Assembly: GCF_032452875.1 (NCBI RefSeq)
Contig: NC_083883.1
Span: 51,334,698-51,398,697, forward strand
Source: Bos javanicus
Taxonomy: Eukaryota > Chordata > Mammalia > Artiodactyla > Bovidae
DNA: 64,000 bases
Direction: 5' to 3'
Shown here: positions 1-11,899 of the stretch, one piece after another
Position numbering within the stretch: the stretch's first letter is position 1
Layout of the letters: the number at the start of each line of letters is the position of its first letter
Program-made: the position numbers and the translations under genes
Notes under the pieces: model-generated
Seen by the model: only the letters and a program-made list of their open reading frames with translations
The model's database searches: none
What the model was told of the DNA's origin: nothing

Positions 1-3000
1 TCAGTGTGACCCAGTAGCGAGGGGACCCTGAGGAGGCACCTGATGGAGGGTGACTGCTCTGAGGAAGTCAGCATGCAGAGAGAGAAGCAGGTCTGGCCAC
101 CCCAGGATGAGCCAGCTCACTCCTGGCCATTGTGTTTCCAGTCTTTCCAGACTAGAGATCTGTCTTCAGTTTCCAGTCACTCACAGGAGCCCTAATGAAA
201 GCACTCTCCTGTCCAGCTCTTCCCCCGCCACAGCTCCCCTGGCAGAAACCTGCCCTCCCTGAGTACCCAGCCTGCAACCACATCCACTGATTCTGCCTCC
301 AGATGACCCTAGACTCACCCCCGCATCTGGGGCCCCAGGTCCCGGCCTGACCATTGCTATCCCGTGTGGTTCTTAGTACTGACACAATCAAATCTCAGGG
401 ACCCACACGCCCCCCAGACCATGCTGGGGGCTCCCCCTGCCCTGAGGTGGGCCTGTAAGATGGTCTGAAGACAGGGCTGCAGGGTGGCAGAGCCCAGACC
501 TGGCACCCCCTATGTCAGCCACCGAGTCACAGCTGCTGTCACATTATCCCCTTCCTCAGGCCTTCCATGGGTGTCCTGAGGCAGCTCAGCCCAGCATGTT
601 TGAATGCCTGTGATGACATCTGTTCATTATCAGAGGAAAAGGGGTGGCTACTATGACTTCACTTTACATATGAGCAAACTGAGGCCACCCAAGGCCAGGG
701 GTCCCGGCTGCCCCCACCACCCCTGGGACCCCTGTTGGTGCCCTCTGTCTGGGTCTCACCCCAGGAATCCCTCCTCGGAAGCCAGAAACCGAAAGCATCT
801 GTGGTTGGCTAAGTATCTGCCCCCAGGGACGTCCCATCCTAATCCCCAGCCTGAGCCTCCTCACATGGGGCAGGGACTCTGCTCAGTTAAGGTAAGGACC
901 CTGGGAGGGGGTGATCCTGGATTATCTGGGGGTTAGTGTCGTCACAAGGTCCCCATAAGGCGGAAGCAAGAGGGTCAAGTCAGAGGGAAGGCATGAGGAC
1001 AGAGCCTCAGGGTGTGCCCCTCACTCACCTGGCTCCCAGGGGCTCGTCTGGTCCAACAAGGAACAAGAAGGAGGCCTCCGAGAGAGAGAGATGACTGGCC
1101 TCCACTCCCTTCCTTCTGCTGCAGTCCTGGAACCATGCTGGGGGCCACGCAGGGCCCTAGTGGACAGCCCTATTCACCCCAAAGGAAAGCTCTCCATCCC
1201 CACTCAACATCTCAAAGCAGCCAGCCAGCTCCTCCTTGCAGCTCTTAGGCTCATATGACCACCTCATCCCAAATCCATTTGCTCAGATGACCATTAGGGA
1301 GAACTGCACACACCATTCACGCTGCACTTGGTCACTCCCAGGTCACAGGGGAAAAGCCCCGTTTCATCAACTGTGAGCCCCAAGTGCACCCATGGCTGCC
1401 GTTCCCCCCACAACCCCAGCTCCTTTTAGGCTGTTCGTGCAGGTGGCCTGTGGGCCCCATCTCCCCTGCCAGGAACAAGTCGGCTCCTGGTCATCTGCAG
1501 GCCCGGTTACAAGACCACCTTCCCACCAATGCCGAGTCCTCAGCATCCTCGCCAAAACAGTGCCATAATGCACATGGCGGCTATGCAGGAGACAGGAGTG
1601 ACCCGGGGTCAGCCCCAGGGTCAGCCCAGCAGCTCCTGCCAAGGCCGGTGTCCCTGGCTGAATAAGTGCCTTGGACACATCTGTCCTCAAACAGGGACTA
1701 TGCGTGCAGAGTCAACACCTCCAATCCCAGTGGCTTCTCCCCTCACTGGAGAGATGGGACTTGCACACCTGTCTATGCCCATGTTAACTTGCCTGCACCC
1801 ACCTGAACACACTCAGCTGTCCACATTCACCTGCTCACACACACCTACTCACACTCACCTGTCCATGCTCACCAGCCCACACTTACCCACATGGTTCACA
1901 TGGGACCCACGCTCCAGTTCTCCCTTTCCTGGTCCTCCCGGGTCCTGCCAATCTCCTCTCAGCACTGGACTCCTGCCCCTTTTCCCCTTCCCTGACCCTC
2001 TGCCCCACTGTCTTTGGCCTTGTGGGCAGCAGGGGGCCCCACAGGTCTGCTGGCCCCAACCCACTCCAGCGCAGAGTGCCCACCTGGTCCACACCCCAAC
2101 CACACAGTTGCACCTCACAGCCACACCAGGCTTCCTTCTCCTCCTCCTCCAGCTACACCAGGTCCCTCAGTATCCTAACTCTGTCCACACCAGGGCCCAG
2201 GCCTGCCTCACCCCACCTCTTGTCTCAGCTAAAACAGCATCTCCTTGGGGGTGGCAGTAGCCCTGTGACCTTCTGGCACCTGCGTGTCCTCCCCTCTCCA
2301 GAGCACAGGCTCCACGTGGACAGGTGGCATACCTGGGTCCCTGAACCAGACACGGGTTACAGGGGCCTTGCACACAGGAGCCGAGAGGTACGGGCAGCCT
2401 GTGATCAGCGAGGCCCACCCTCTCCTCGCTGCCCTGGGGGAGTGCCCAGCATCCATGGCCACTGCACCAGCCCCTGCAGCTCTGAGGCCCCGAGTCTGGT
2501 TTCAGCCACAGAGAAGGTAACCTGTGACACTCAGCAGTTGACAGCCTCCACCCCCTGCCTTTCCCGCCACATTTGGGGTTGGGGCGGGGAGGATAGAAAG
2601 CCTAGAGGAGCGGGTGGGAGCGGGGAGGTTCACACCCTGAATGCCCCAGCCTGGCTCACCCCCTCCCCAAAACTTAAACCCAAGCTGCCCCCCAAGTCGT
2701 CTGGAACCAGCTCGGGAGCCCATGGCTCTCCCATGTCTCATGACGTGAGAAGGAAAGGCACCCTGTAGAGCCTGGGGCCCAGCGGGTGACAGTGCCCCCA
2801 CCACCGCCCCTCGCTGCTGCCTGAACAGGAACCTGGGAGACACTGGCCCCTCAAGTCCCACGTCCGAGCACCCCCAGGAATTACTCTCCTCCTGGCCCGT
2901 GGGTTTCCCACGAGCAGGAGCTGAGTTCATGTATCTTCCAGGTGAGCAGCAGGAGCAAGGGCTAAAGAGACAAGCAGCAGCTGCCAGTCAAATCCCCCTC

Positions 3001-3889
3001 CCCACCCCAAGAGGGACTACGGAGCAAACTGCAGCCCCACCCACTGGGACGGCTTCCCACAGAAAACAGCTTATTCAGCTGTCATGTTAAAGATTTGTCA
3101 TGTCGATGTGATGTGAATTGATTTGAGAGACAGAAAGAGCACTAGGGCCACGTGTCCACGACCACCTCACATGTGTTCGGGAGGGGTGGTGCACTCCCCC
3201 ACCGGGCGTGAGAGCATCTCCTAGGCCCCGCAGGCACACCTGCTTTTTCTCCACACCTTCCCAGCAGTGTATACATATGCATCCCCGTCAAGAAAAGCTC
3301 TCCCCCTCCCCAGGAGGAGAGGCCTCTTTATGAGAAAAACAGTAACAGAAAAAGTGATGGTGGGGCTATTCACCCCACAGTTGGCTGCACACCTTTGTTT
3401 TGCAGCCCTTTAGTAAGGCAAGGCGGGGCTGTGTTTTAGATTCTTTTCTGCAAAACTGTAGTAAAGAAGAGAGCAAAATACAAACAGTTCCTATGAATCT
3501 GGAAACAAACCAACAAAAACTTGTAAGCAGACCTCAAAAGGCCCACAGCAGACTCTGAAAGAAAAAAATGTAAATTCAAAAGACTCCTGTGGGGTGTCTT
3601 TTGACAAGGGGTGGGGTGGGGAGAGGACTGGCTTTGGGACCACCCCCAAGCCCCCCAGCCTGGCCCACCACACTTCTGACCTTAGGACCCAACCCAGAAG
3701 GATGAGCCTCCACCCACCAGACACGAAGCACAGCCCTGCTGTGTCTGATAAAAAACAAAAGGGGGAGAGGGAGAGAAAACTGGATGTTTTCCCAAACTCC
3801 CATCACAGTCCTCCCCAGGGAAAAGGATCCCACAGTGATGAGAACCCCACGCAGGGCATTCGTGATCCACTGTTGGCACACACTAACCC
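1..3889. other. PRKCZ intron 4, mostly unique sequence
   Basis: Moderately GC-rich intron with no exon, RNA gene or young repeat that I can support. A short MIR/L2-like stretch (GAGCAAACTGAGGCC, around 670-690) is present. Reading frames up to 248 codons lack domains and overlap on both strands. Confidence 0.6.
1755..1905. repeat. Degenerate minisatellite, CACCTGTCCA/CACACTCAC type
   Basis: About 150 bases of irregular tandem units built on CACCTG(T/C)(C/T)CAC and CACACTCA. It is strand-asymmetric (almost no G on the plus strand). No clear fixed period. Confidence 0.6.
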
Positions 3890-3965
3890 TACAGTGTGCG
3901 CACCAGTGATGTGTCTGCTATAGGCGCGTTTCTGCTGTACGTGCCTATGATGTATCTGCTCTGTG

Positions 3966-4188
3966 TCTGCTGCTATTGCTGCTAAGTCACTTCAGTCTCG
4001 TCTGACTCTGTGCGACCCCAGAGACGGCAGCCCACCAGGCTCCGCCGTCCCTGGGATTCTCCAGGCAGGAACACTGGAGTGGGCTGCCATTTCCTTCTCC
4101 AATGCATGAAAGTGAAAAGTGAAAGTGAAGTCCCTCAGTCGTGTCCGACTCTTTGCGACCCCATGGACTGCAGCCTACCAGGCTCCTC
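3966..4188 (-). mobile_element. Bov-tA/BOV-A2 SINE
   Basis: Contains the diagnostic blocks GCTAAGTCACTTCAGTC, CTGGGATTCTCCAGGCA, TTCCTTCTCCAATGCATG and AGTCGTGTCCGACTCTTTGC in antisense orientation. Inserted in the TATCTA satellite. Confidence 0.92.
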
Positions 4189-4570
4189 TGTATCTATTAT
4201 ATATCTACACTGCGTCTGCTATGTGCCTATGACGTATCTGTTCTGGGTCCACTATATATCTTATATGTACACTGCATCTATGTGCCAATGATGTATCTGT
4301 TGTGTCTACCATGTATCCATTATATATCTATTCTGCATCTACTATGTATCTATGATGTATCTGCTCTATATCTATGATGGAGTTAATCTGTATCTATTTA
4401 TATCTATCTTCTCTGTATGTACTGCATGTCTGTGATGTATCTGTTTTGTATCTACTATATATTACATATCTAACATGTATCTACCATGTGTCTAAGATGT
4501 ATATACTCTACTATGTACTACATGTCTACACTGTATCTACTATATATCTATGATGTATCCATTTTGTATC

Positions 4571-5612
4571 TCAGTTCAGTTCAGTCGCTCAGTCCTGTCT
4601 GACTCTTTGTGACCCCATGAATCACAGCACACCAGGCCTCCCTGTCCATCACCAACTCCCAGAGTTCACTCAGACTCACGTCCGTCCAGTCGCTGATGCC
4701 ATCCAGCCATCTCATCCTGTCGTCCCCTTCTCCTCCTGCCCCCAATCCCTCCCAGCATCAGGATCTTTTCCAATGAGTCAACTCTTCACATGAGGTGGCC
4801 AAAGTACTGGAGTTTCAGCTTTAGCATCATTCCTTCCAAAGAACACCCAGGACTGATCTCCTTCAGAATGGCCTGGTTGGATCTCCTTGCAGTCCAAGGG
4901 ACTCTCAAGAGTCTTCTCCAACACCACAGTTCAAAAGCATCAATTCTTCGGCACTCAGCTTTCTTCACAGTCCAACTCTCACATCCATACATGACCACTG
5001 GAAAAACCATAGCCTTGACGAGATGGACCTTTGTTGGCAAAGTAATGTCTCTGCTTTTTAATATGCTATCTAGGTTGGTCATAACTCTCCTTCCAAGGAG
5101 TAAGTGTCTTTTAATTTCATGGCTGCAGTCAACATCTGCAGTGATTTTGGAGCTCAAAAAAAATAAAGTCTGACATTGTTTCCACTGTTTCCCCATCTAT
5201 TTCCCATGAAGTGATGGGACCAGATGCCATGATCTTCGTTTTCTGAATGTTGAGCTTTAAGCCAACTTTTTCACTCTGCTCTTTCACTTTCATCAAGAGG
5301 CTTTTTAGTTCCTCTTCACTTTCTGCCATAAGGGTGGTGTCATCTGCATGTCTGAGGTTATTGATATTTCTCCCGGCAATCTTGACTCCAGCTTGTGTTT
5401 CTTCCAGTCCAGCGTTTCTCATGATGTACTCTGCATATAAATTAAATAAGCAGGGTGACAATATACAGCCTTGACGTACTCCTTTTTCTATTTGGAACCA
5501 GTCTGTTGTTCCATGTCCAGTTCTAACTGTTGCCTCCTGACCTGCATATAGGTTTCTCAAGAGGCAGGTCAGGTGGTCTGGTATTCCTATCTCTTGAAGA
5601 ATTTTCCACAGT
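4571..5612 (-). mobile_element. BovB (RTE) LINE, 5'-truncated
   Basis: A 3'-terminal BovB copy read on the minus strand, its 3' end (TTCAGTTCAGTCGCTCAG in reverse) at 4571. Two broken frames (5129-5560 and 4786-5196) encode part of the reverse transcriptase with the catalytic block LRHADDTTLMAE, then the C-terminal segment with VMYGCESWT and AFELWCWRRLLRVPW. These are typical RTE ORF2 sequences. A frameshift separates the two frames and the endonuclease is missing, so it is dead. It splits the TATCTA satellite. Confidence 0.95.
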
Positions 5613-5770
5613 TTACTATGAAGTATCTGTTCTGTATCGACGACAGTTGCTCTGTATCTATTATGTATCTACTCTGCATGTACTATATGCCTGTGACGTA
5701 CCCTGTGACTATATGCCTGAGACTCGGTGTCTCTGCTACATATAACCTGGGATGTGTCCACTCTACTGTA

Positions 5771-6699
5771 TCAGATGCTGATTTAGACCAAAGACACACT
5801 GAACCTAGATCCCCTCACAGGCCTCTGAGGGGGGCAAGCGTTGACATCTGTTTCACAGGCAGGCCTGCAGGACAGCATCTGGACTCCAGGTCAGCCCAGT
5901 ATTTCCAAACTCGGTTTCATCCTTAACCTTCAAGTAACAGAGCAACAGACGTGAGGGACACACAGTGGACAGGAAAACATACACTAACGGCAGAAGTCCA
6001 CTGGCCTGGCCGAGGCCTGTGTCCCCGTGCTTGGCTCTCATCCTAGCGCCTCATTCTAGGGGATGAGGGACAAACTGTCAGGGAGCTGTGACTACAGCTG
6101 GGGAGAAATGGCATAGAGCGGGGCAGGGGCTCGTGAGAGCGGGGGCAAGTGCTGGGCCCGCCCACCTGCCCTGCGAGGCAGCCCCTCCTAAGGGAAAATG
6201 AGGCCCAGGGAGCCTTGTCCTGCTTCCTGCAGCCAGAGCTGACTCAGGCCAGCTCAGCCCAAGGTGCCTGGCCGTGGTCTTGACAGCTGAGCTGGAATGA
6301 ATGAATGAGTAAATGACACACACAAGCTGAAGAAAGAACAAGGCAATCAGCCTCAGACCCCCACGGAGGCTGTCCCTGGGCTCTCATGACCAGGTCAGAG
6401 GAGAGAGAGGCAGAGGGGGAGACAAGTGCCCGGGAAATCCTGGGCCACCTGGGAAGGGGCAGAGAGGATGCCCACCAGCCTCCCTCTGGTTGGAGGACTC
6501 AGCTGCTGCAAGTTTCCAGGTTTCTTAAATCACATCTGAGATTGAAAACTGCTTTGGTGATTAAACACATACAAGAGGCCGGCTTCTCCTTGAGATTAAG
6601 CCTTCTAAAAGGCTTTAAGAATTTATCAGGGGCAGGCGGTGGGGGGAAGCCCCAAGCTGTCACAACTAAATTTTGATGTGTGATTTGCATATATATTCG
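5771..6699. other. Intron, no feature recognised
   Basis: Mixed-composition intronic sequence. I see no exon, RNA gene or clear repeat here. Confidence 0.5.
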
Positions 6700-6872
6700 T
6701 GACTGAGCAACTTCACTTTCACTTTTCACTTTCATGCATTGGAGAAGGAAATGGCAACCCACTCCAGTGTTCTTGCCTGGAGAATCCCAGGGACGGCAGA
6801 GCCTGGTGGGCTGCTGTCTATGGGGTCGCACAGAGTCGGACACGACTGAAGCGACTTAGCAGCAGCAGCAGA
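6700..6872 (+). mobile_element. Bov-tA SINE, partial
   Basis: CACTTTCATGCATTGGAGA, CCAGTGTTCTTGCCTGGAG, and GTCGGACACGACTGAAGCG followed by AGCAGCAGCAGCAG mark a sense Bov-tA copy. Confidence 0.92.
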
Positions 6873-7285
6873 GAAAGAGAGGACTCGAGGGTCAAGGGTC
6901 AGGGAAAGAGGAGGGGTGGGGCTGGCACCAGAGGAGCCCCCTTGGAATTCCCCCCACACAACAGAGAACCTTTTAATGTCTTTTTAAAGTATTTCCTCCC
7001 TGTCCTACTCATTTTAGAAAGTCAGACCTAAGGAAGCCAGGACCCCAGGGCTTCCAGGAGGCGGGATGTCACACGGGGACAGCACGCCAGGAAAACGTGT
7101 TGTAAAGATCATGTATCAGCATAGGCACACCTCAGGGATGCTATGGGTTTGGCTCAAGCAAACATAAAGCAAGTATCATGATAAAGTGATACACACAAAT
7201 GTTTTGGTTTCTCAGTGCAAAGTTACGTTTATACTATAACTATAGCCTATTAAGTCTAAAAAGAATGCCTAAAAAGAATGTACAT

Positions 7286-7493
7286 GAAAGTGAAGTCACT
7301 CAGTTGTGTCTGACTCCTTGCGATCCCATGGACTGTAGCTTACCAGGCTTCTCAGTCCATGGGATTTTCCAGGCAAGAGTACTGGGGTGGGTTGCCATTT
7401 CCTTCTCCAGGGGATCTTCCCGACCCAGGGATCGAATCCAGGTCTCCCACATTGTAGGCAGACGCTTTACCCTCTGAGCCACCAGGGAAGCCC
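7286..7493 (-). mobile_element. Bov-tA SINE with perfect 15-bp TSD
   Basis: A full antisense copy ending GAGCCACCAGGGAAGCCC. It is flanked by the identical repeats aaaaagaatgtacat at 7271-7285 and 7494-7508, showing a clean insertion into Tigger1. Confidence 0.97.
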
Positions 7494-8002
7494 AAAAAGA
7501 ATGTACATACCTCAGATAAAAAATATTTTATTGCTAAAAAATGGTAAGCGTCATCTTAGCCTTCAGCAAATCTCTTTTTATTTTCCCCACTGGAGAAGGG
7601 TCTAGTCTCCATGCTGATGGCTGCTGATTGATCAGGGTGCTGGTTGCTGAAGGCTGGGCTGGTTGTGGCAATTTCTTAAAATATAAGAACAATGACGTTT
7701 GCCAAATCAATGGATTCTTCATTCACAAACAACTGCTCTACAGCGGTAATGCTGGCTGACAGTATCTTACACGTGGGAGAACTTCCTTCAAAACTGGAGT
7801 TAAGCAACTCAAATCTTGATGCTGCTTTTTCAGCTCTGCTGTCATGTCAACAATCTTCACAGCATCTTCACCAGGAGCAAATTCTAACTCAAGAAACCAC
7901 CTTCCTTGTCGTCCACAAGAAACAACTCCTCATCTGTTAGAGTTTTATCCTGAGATGCAGCAATTCAGCCACATCTTCAGCCCAACTTCTTTTTTTTTCA
8001 AT

Positions 8003-9245
8003 CAATTTGTTGTTGTCTAGTCACTAAGTCACTAGAGATTTCTTCAAGAAAATCAGAAATACCAAGGGAACATTTCATGCAAAGATGGGCACAATGAAGG
8101 ACAGAAACAGTATGGACCTAACAGAAACAGAAGATATTAAGAAAAGGTGGCAAGAATACACAGAAGAACTATACAAAAAAGATCTTAATGACCTGGATAA
8201 CCAAAATGGTACAATCACTCACCTAGAGCCAGACATCCTGGAGTGCAAAGTCAAGTGGGCCTTAGGAAGCATCACTATGAACAAAGCTAATGGAGGTGAT
8301 AGAATTCCAGCTGAGCTATTTCAAACCCTAAACCATGATGCTGTGGAAGTTCTGCACTCAATATGCCAGAAAACTTGGAAAATTCAGCAGTGGCCATAGG
8401 ACTGGAAAAGGTCAGTATTCATTTCAATCCCAAAGAAGGGCAGTGTGTAAGAATGTTTAAACTACCACACAATTGCACTCATTTCACATTCTAGCAAGGT
8501 AATGCTCAAAATTCTCTAAGCTAGGCTTCAACAGTACGTGAACCAAGAATTTCCAGATGTATAAGCTGGATTTAGAAAAGGCATAGGAACCAGAGATCAC
8601 ATTGCCAACATCTGCTGGATCACAGAAAGAAAAAGAGAATTCCAGAAAAACATCTACTTCTGCTTCACTGACTACGCTAAAACCTTTGACTGTCATGACT
8701 GAGGAACTGAACAAGTCACCAAGTCACGTCTGACTCCTTGCAACCTCAGGGACTGCAGCACGGCAGGCTCCCCTATCCTTTGCTATCTCTTGGAGTTTGT
8801 TCAAACTCATGTCCATTGATTCAGTGACACCATCTAGCCATCTTATCTTCTGTCACCCCTTTCTCCTCCTGCCCTCAGTCTTTTCCAGCCTCAGGGTCTT
8901 TTCCAATGAGTTAGCTCTTTGAATCAATGGCCAAAGTACTGAAGCTGAAGCTGAAGCTTCAGTGAATATTCAGGATTGATTTCCTTTAGGATTGACTGGT
9001 TTGATCTCCCTGCAGCCCAAGAGACCCTCAAGAGTCTTCTTCAAAAAAGTTGGAAAGTATCAGTTCTTTGCGTTCAGCCTTCTTTATGGTCCAACTCTCA
9101 CATCTGTGCATGACTACTGGAAACACCATAGCTTTAATCATATGGACCTTTATTGGCAAAGTGATGTCTCTGCTTTTTAATATGCTGTCTAGGTTTGTCA
9201 TAGCTTTTCTTCCAAGGAGCAAGTGTATTTTAATTTTGTAGTTGC
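8003..9245 (-). mobile_element. BovB LINE 3' end, interrupted by a second BovB
   Basis: Minus-strand BovB in two pieces: its last bases at about 8003-8032 (TTGTTGTTGTCTAGTCACTAAG) and the rest at 8714-9245 (CTCCTTGCAACCTCAGGGAC to TGCTTTTTAATATGCTGTC). The gap is filled by another BovB in the opposite orientation. Confidence 0.85.
8033..8713 (+). mobile_element. BovB LINE, internally deleted, inserted in another BovB
   Basis: Sense BovB ORF2 sequence from the segment before the reverse transcriptase (frame at 8085-8399 with DIKKRWQEYTEELYKKDLND, then RIPAELFQTLNHDAVEVLHS) to the start of the RT core (KTFDCHD). At about 8694 it jumps to the 3' terminal tail gactgaggaactgaac. The flanking repeats agtcactaagtcac (8019-8032) and agtcaccaagtcac (8714-8727) are its target-site duplication. 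Confidence 0.85.
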
Positions 9246-9361
9246 ATTAATTAATTACTATTTTTGGCTGTGCTGGGTCTTTATTGCTGCACTCAGGCTC
9301 TCTCTAGCTATGGCGAGCAGCAGCTGCTCTGGTGCGGTGTGGAGGCTTCCCACTGAAGTGC
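9246..9361 (-). mobile_element. CHR-1-type SINE fragment
   Basis: ATTTTTGGCTGTGCTGGGTC, then TGCTGCACTCAGGCTCTCTC, in antisense orientation and truncated at the head. With the T run at 7991-7998 it forms the outer insertion in Tigger1; gcccaacttct (7980-7990) and gccccacttct (9362-9372) look like its target duplication. Confidence 0.7.
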
Positions 9362-9484
9362 AGGCCCCACTTCTAATTCCAGCTCTCTCGCTGTTTCCAC
9401 CACATCTGTAGTTGCTTCCTCCACTGAAGTTTGGAACTCCTCAAAGTCATCCATGAGCATTGGAATCCACTTCCTCCAAATTCC

Positions 9485-9702
9485 TGTTGTTGTTTAGTCA
9501 CTAAGTTGTATCCAACTCTCTTGTGACCCCATGGAATGTGGCCCCCAGGCTCCTCTGTCCATGGGATTTCCCAGGCAAATATACCGGAATAGGTTGCCAC
9601 TTCCTCCTCTAGGGGATCTTCCTGACCCAGGGATCGAACCAGAGTCTCCTGCGTCTCCTGTATTGGCAGGCAGATTCTTTACCACTGCCACTTGGGAAGC
9701 CC
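9485..9702 (-). mobile_element. Bov-tA SINE in Tigger1
   Basis: Antisense copy from TTGTTGTTTAGTCACTAAG to CCACTTGGGAAGCCC. Similar flanks (tccaaattcctg and tccaaactcctg) suggest a target-site duplication. Confidence 0.93.
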
Positions 9703-10186
9703 TTCCAAACTCCTGCGAATGTTGGTATTTTGTTGATATTCCCATGAATCATGAATGTTCTTAATGGCATCTAGAATGGTGAATCCTTTCCAGGTACTTT
9801 TCAATTGACTTTGCCTAGAAACAACAGAGGAATCACCACCTATGGGAGCTATAGCTTTATACAATGGGTTTCTTAAATAATATGACTTGAATGTTGAAAT
9901 TCCTTCCTGGTCCACGGATGCGGAGTGGATGCTGTGTTTGCAGCATGAAAACAACACGAATCTCGTTGTCCTTCTGCATCAGAGCATGACCAGGTGTGTG
10001 GTCAATGAGCACTGACATTTTGAAAGGAGTATTTTTCTGAGCAGAAGGTCTCAACAATGGGCCTAAAATCTTGCAGGAAACCATGTGGTAAACAGATGTG
10101 CTGTCATTCAGGCTTTGTTATTCCATTTCCAAAGCACATGCACAGTGCATTCAGCTTAATTCTTCAGGGCCCCTTCGCTTGTGTCA

Positions 10187-10400
10187 AGGACTCCCAGGTG
10201 GCTCAGTGGTAAAGAATCCACCTGCCAATTCAAGAGACACGAGTTTGATCCCTGGGTCAGGAAGATCCCCTGGAGGAAGAAATGGCAACCCACTCCAGTA
10301 TTCTTGCCTGGGAAATTTCATGGACAGAGGAGCCTGGTGGGCTACAGTCCATGGGATCGCAAAGAATCAGACACGACTGAGTAACTGAGCATACACGCAC
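10187..10400 (+). mobile_element. Bov-tA SINE in Tigger1
   Basis: Sense copy from GACTCCCAGGTGGCTCAG to CAGACACGACTGAGTAACTG. GGCCCCTTC occurs just before (10168) and just after (10407), consistent with target duplication. Confidence 0.93.
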
Positions 10401-10924
10401 TTGTGTGGCCCCTTCATGCTCTGAGCTGGATCTTCTGGAAAACTTGCTACAGCTTCTTCATCAGCACTTGCTGCTTCACTTTGCACTTGACGCTGTAAAA
10501 ATGGCTTCTTTCCTTAAACTTCATGAACCAACCCCTGTGGCTTCAGACTTTTCTTCTGCAGCTTCCTCTCCTCCCTCAGCCTTCACAGAACTGAAGAGTC
10601 AGGGCCTTGCTCTGCATGAGGCTTTGCCTTAAGGGAATACTGTAGCTGGTTTGATCTTCTATCGAGGCCATTAAAACCTTCTCCGTATCAGTGGTAAGGC
10701 TGTTTCGCTCTCTTACCATTTCTGCATTCACAGCAGCAGCATTTTTAACTTCCTTCAGGGCTTTTCTTGGTATTCATGACTTGGCTAATTGTTTGGTGCA
10801 GGGGACCCAGCTTTCAGTCTGTCTTGGTTTTTGACCTGTCTTCTTCCCTAAGCTTAACCATTTCTAGCTTTTGATTAAAACTGAGAGACGTGCGACTCTT
10901 CCTTTTACTTGAACACTTAAGAGG

Positions 10925-11078
10925 CCACTGCAGGAATTGTTTTGTCCTGGTTTGGGTGTTTTGGGGCCATGCCACACAGCTTGCAGGATCTTAAATCCCT
11001 GACCAGGGATGGAGCTGGGGCCCGAAACAGTGCAAGTGTGGCATCTTAACCACTGGACCACGAAGGAAGTCCCCCCAT
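10925..11078 (-). mobile_element. CHR-2-type tRNA-derived SINE
   Basis: Antisense copy with CCCTGACCAGGGATGGAGC and CTTAACCACTGGACCACGAA, then GGAAGTCC at the head. The A/B-box region of a tRNA-Glu-like promoter is recognisable. Inside Tigger1. Confidence 0.85.
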
Positions 11079-11360
11079 TGCAGGGTTATTAATCGGCCTG
11101 ATTTCAATATTGTGTGTCAGGGAACAGGAAGGCCCAAGGAGAGGGAGGAAGATGGGGGGACGGCCAATCAGTGGGGCAGGCAGAACACAGCACGTTGACA
11201 GGTGAAGTTCAGCGGGTGTGGTTCGTGGCCCGGAAACAATGACACAGATCGCAGATCACCACAACTAACGTAGTGATAATGAACTTGAAATACTGCGAGA
11301 ACTACCAGAACATGACACACAGACATCCTTGACCACAGGCGCTAACCCTCATGATGGCGA

Positions 11361-11899
11361 CCCTGGGGGGTTGTCCACGGTCAGTGTGCAGCCTGCAGAT
11401 CTACAGAGCCTTGGGAGCAAACCACATCCCTCGGGGGACCAGGTAGGGGCTGGGAGGAAAGGGTGGCTCAGGGCCTTGGGGGTGGGGACAGGAGCAAGCA
11501 GGGTGAAAAAGCGAGATGCCAGCACAAAAGCTGCAGCCTCGGTGCCACAGATGGATGGTCCCACAATGGGTCTGTTTTTCCAGGTGGCAGATTTTGAAAT
11601 AATTTTAGCAAGAGAGCCTCTATCACTGCAAAATAAAACCGAGGAAAAGCCTGGAGTGAAGGGTTAGGTCAAGGGGCTGAGACCAGCTCCTCCTCTGCCC
11701 CAGGGCCATGATCACGGGAAGGAGGGGTTGGGGGGGAAGACCCTGAAGGGGAAGACCCTGGAGGGGAAGACTCTGGAGTACCTGCATGCTTTGCAGGGAC
11801 AAGAAGTAACACAGGCTTTTAACCAGCTGGTTCAGAGCAGGTGCATACAGCTCGCTGCCACCAGGGTGCGGAATCCGAGTGTTCTCTTTTCCTTTTTCC
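11361..11899. other. Intron, no feature recognised
   Basis: GC-rich intron. A short GGGGAAGACCCTGAAG/GGGGAAGACCCTGGAG/GGGGAAGACTCTGGAG triplication (11736-11780) is the only structure. Confidence 0.5.

Larger units (their letters stand above)
3890..5770. repeat. Degenerate TATCTA satellite, split by a SINE and a LINE
   Basis: Units such as TATGATGTATCTG, TCTGTATCTACTATG and TATATATCTAT recur at 3890-3965, 4189-4570 and 5613-5770. The three blocks are one old tandem array interrupted by a Bov-tA SINE and a BovB LINE. The period is irregular, about 25-40 bases. Confidence 0.8.
7123..11360 (-). mobile_element. Tigger1 DNA transposon, broken and multiply interrupted
   Basis: An old pogo-type (Tc1/mariner superfamily) element on the minus strand. 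Seen: the 3' terminal region from 7123 (aggcacacctcaggga, then TTTGGTTTCTCAGTGCAAAG); transposase pieces FKKLPQPAQPSAT and LINQQPSAWR at 7560-7690; FKSYYLRNPLYKAIAPIG and KGFTILDAIKNIHDSWE around 9735-9890; and VLIDHTPGHALMQKDNEIR around 9950-10010, which keeps the Asp of the second catalytic position (LIDNAPGH in Tigger1). The CENP-B-like N-terminal half and 5' region run from about 10410 to 11340. Stops and frameshifts abound, so no transposase can be made. The right terminal repeat is not clear. Six or more later elements sit inside and account for the span exceeding the normal 2.4 kb. Confidence 0.9.

Noticed and set aside
4786..5560. BovB reverse transcriptase frames as a functional gene
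   Set aside because: 5'-truncated, endonuclease missing, frames split; a dead LINE copy.
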